Of a stretch of DNA of 5,371 nucleotides, positions 4,155 to 5,371 are shown piece by piece (position 1 is the stretch's first letter; each line of letters opens with the position of its first letter). Origin of the DNA: an uncultured Oscillospiraceae bacterium (GTDB lineage Bacteria; Bacillota; Clostridia; Oscillospirales; Ruminococcaceae); assembly GCA_910583935.1 (NCBI GenBank), contig CAJTZM010000035.1, positions 1-5,371 on the forward strand, in the 5' to 3' direction. Below the pieces are notes generated by a model. It did no database searches. It was not told where the DNA came from and was given only the letters and a program-made list of their open reading frames with translations. Made by a program: the position numbers and the translations under genes.

Positions 4155-5371
4155 ATGGATTGGAAAAAGCTTTACAGCGAGGTGGACCAGTGGGCCGCAG
4201 CCCATCGGGAGGAGTTCATCGCGGATATTTCCGAGGTCTGCCGCATCCGCAGCGTCAGCATCATGAATAAAGAGGATCCCGAAAAGCCCTTTGGCGCCGC
4301 CTGCCGCCAGATGCTGGATAAGGCGCTGGAGATGTCCGGCCGCTACGGCTTTGAGACCCGCAACTACGAGAATTTCTGCGGCAGCGCCGTGTACGGCAAT
4401 AACCCGGATAACGATTCTATCGGCATTTTCTCCCATATGGATATCGTCCCCGAGGGGGAGGGCTGGACCCATGACCCCTTTGACCCGATTCTGTCCGAGG
4501 ACGGCAAGTACCTGTTTGCCCGGGGCACCGCGGACAATAAGTCCTGCGGCATCATGGCGCTGTACGCCATGCGCTATTTAAAGGAGCACGACATCAAGCT
4601 CAAAAACAACGTGATGCTGGTCTTCGGTATGAACGAGGAAATCGGCATGAACGACATCCCCGAGTTTTTGGCCCGGGAAAAGTGCCCCAAATTCTCCCTG
4701 GTGCCGGATGCTAAATATCCCATCACCTACGCGGAAAAGGGGATCACCAAATCGGTGCTCAAATCCCCGAAAATGACCGGCAACCTTACGGATATGTGGT
4801 CCGGGCTGGCGGTCAACGCCGGCTCCCCCATCGCCTGGGCGGTGCTGGCGGGCGTTTCGCCGGACCAGGCGAAAAAGGCGCTGGAGAAATTCGAAAAGAC
4901 CACCGTGGAAAAGGCCGAGGGCGGCGTAAAGATCACCGTGGAGAAGGACGAAAACAAGGTGGTCCGCGACCCCATCGGCACCTGGACCGCCACGGCGCGG
5001 CTTTGTAAGGTGCTGGCCGGCAGCGGCCTGCTCACCGGCAACGGCCAGGAGGTCCTAGACTGGATGGCCGGCGTTTCCGACGACTACCGGGGCGAAAAAA
5101 TCGGCATCGCCTGCAACGACGAGCCAAACGGCCCGCTGCGCTGCTCGTTTAACATGATCCGCATGGAGGAAGGGCGCATCTGCTTCTACCCGGATATCCG
5201 CTACCCCTCGCTGGCGGACAAGGACAAGATTCTCTCCGGCATCAAAGCGGCCTGGGCGGCCTCTCCTATGGAGCTGGAATCCTTCAGCAACCTGGACCCG
5301 TTTTACATCTCGCTGGAAAACCCCGTGGCCCAAAAGCTGATCGAGGTGGCCCGGGACGCGCTGGAGCAGCC
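4155..5371 (+). CDS. PepV-like M20 metallodipeptidase (copy 2), 3' truncated by window edge
   Basis: The frame stays open from ATG 4155 to the window end, giving 405 residues; the last 80 or so, with the GGTYA motif and the final histidine ligand, lie outside. Visible M20 residues are His94 and Asp96 (SHMDIVPEGEGW, the canonical spacing), bridging Asp127 (GTADNKS), Glu161-Glu162 (NEEIGM) and Asp185 (VPDAKYP). Spacings agree with PepV almost exactly. The lid, about residues 200-370, keeps Arg349 in DIRYP, the position that binds the substrate carboxylate in PepV, which copy 1 has lost. As in copy 1, the histidine usually seen before the GxNA-type lid segment is not evident (here GLAVNAG, 217-223). 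The first 195 or so residues are very similar to copy 1, while the lid is much less so. It should be a cytoplasmic dipeptidase cotranscribed with copy 1; the different lid suggests a different dipeptide set. Confidence 0.85.
   Translation, partial: MDWKKLYSEVDQWAAAHREEFIADISEVCRIRSVSIMNKEDPEKPFGAACRQMLDKALEMSGRYGFETRNYENFCGSAVYGNNPDNDSIGIFSHMDIVPEGEGWTHDPFDPILSEDGKYLFARGTADNKSCGIMALYAMRYLKEHDIKLKNNVMLVFGMNEEIGMNDIPEFLAREKCPKFSLVPDAKYPITYAEKGITKSVLKSPKMTGNLTDMWSGLAVNAGSPIAWAVLAGVSPDQAKKALEKFEKTTVEKAEGGVKITVEKDENKVVRDPIGTWTATARLCKVLAGSGLLTGNGQEVLDWMAGVSDDYRGEKIGIACNDEPNGPLRCSFNMIRMEEGRICFYPDIRYPSLADKDKILSGIKAAWAASPMELESFSNLDPFYISLENPVAQKLIEVARDALEQ

Noticed and set aside
1..5371. tRNA, rRNA, CRISPR array, insertion sequence or prophage signals
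   Set aside because: None seen on either strand; the only long repeats are the paralogous gene segments themselves.

Overview
The window looks like a chromosomal segment from a GC-moderate Firmicute, most likely a gut-type member of the Clostridia (Oscillospirales or a relative). The evidence is strong AGGAGG-type ribosome binding sites, short AT-rich intergenic regions in otherwise GC-rich DNA, PepV-type M20 dipeptidases, and FrlB-type SIS sugar-amine enzymes. The taxon is an inference, because no rRNA or other marker gene is present.

Layout, all on the + strand: (1) the last 71 codons of a MutY-like adenine glycosylase (1-218); (2) an AT-rich 188-bp intergenic region with a well-formed sigma-70-type promoter (301-329) and several palindromes; (3) two tandem paralogues of a two-domain SIS deglycase/isomerase (407-1393 and 1489-2484), separated by a 95-bp gap containing a terminator-like hairpin and closed by a second terminator (2495-2532); (4) a new promoter (2572-2600) followed by a strong leader hairpin (2620-2650); (5) two tandem paralogues of a PepV-like M20 metallodipeptidase (2675-4138 and 4155-5371), 16 bp apart; the second runs off the end of the window.

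The SIS proteins keep the Glu-x15-His pair used as acid/base in the fructosamine-6-phosphate deglycases FrlB and FraB, and the family's C-terminal RRYY signature. The M20 proteins keep the di-zinc ligands but differ from canonical PepV at substrate-binding positions. A reasonable, unproven reading is salvage of glycated (Amadori) amino acids or dipeptides: SIS enzymes split a phosphorylated sugar-amine conjugate, and dipeptidases process the peptide part before or after. No kinase, transporter or regulator lies in the window, so the linkage rests on adjacency and on known roles of the families.

The most distinctive point is that both functions are present as adjacent duplicated pairs. In each pair one catalytic stretch is nearly identical at DNA level while substrate-facing parts have diverged. 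The first M20 copy also has an active-site insertion and lacks a conserved arginine.
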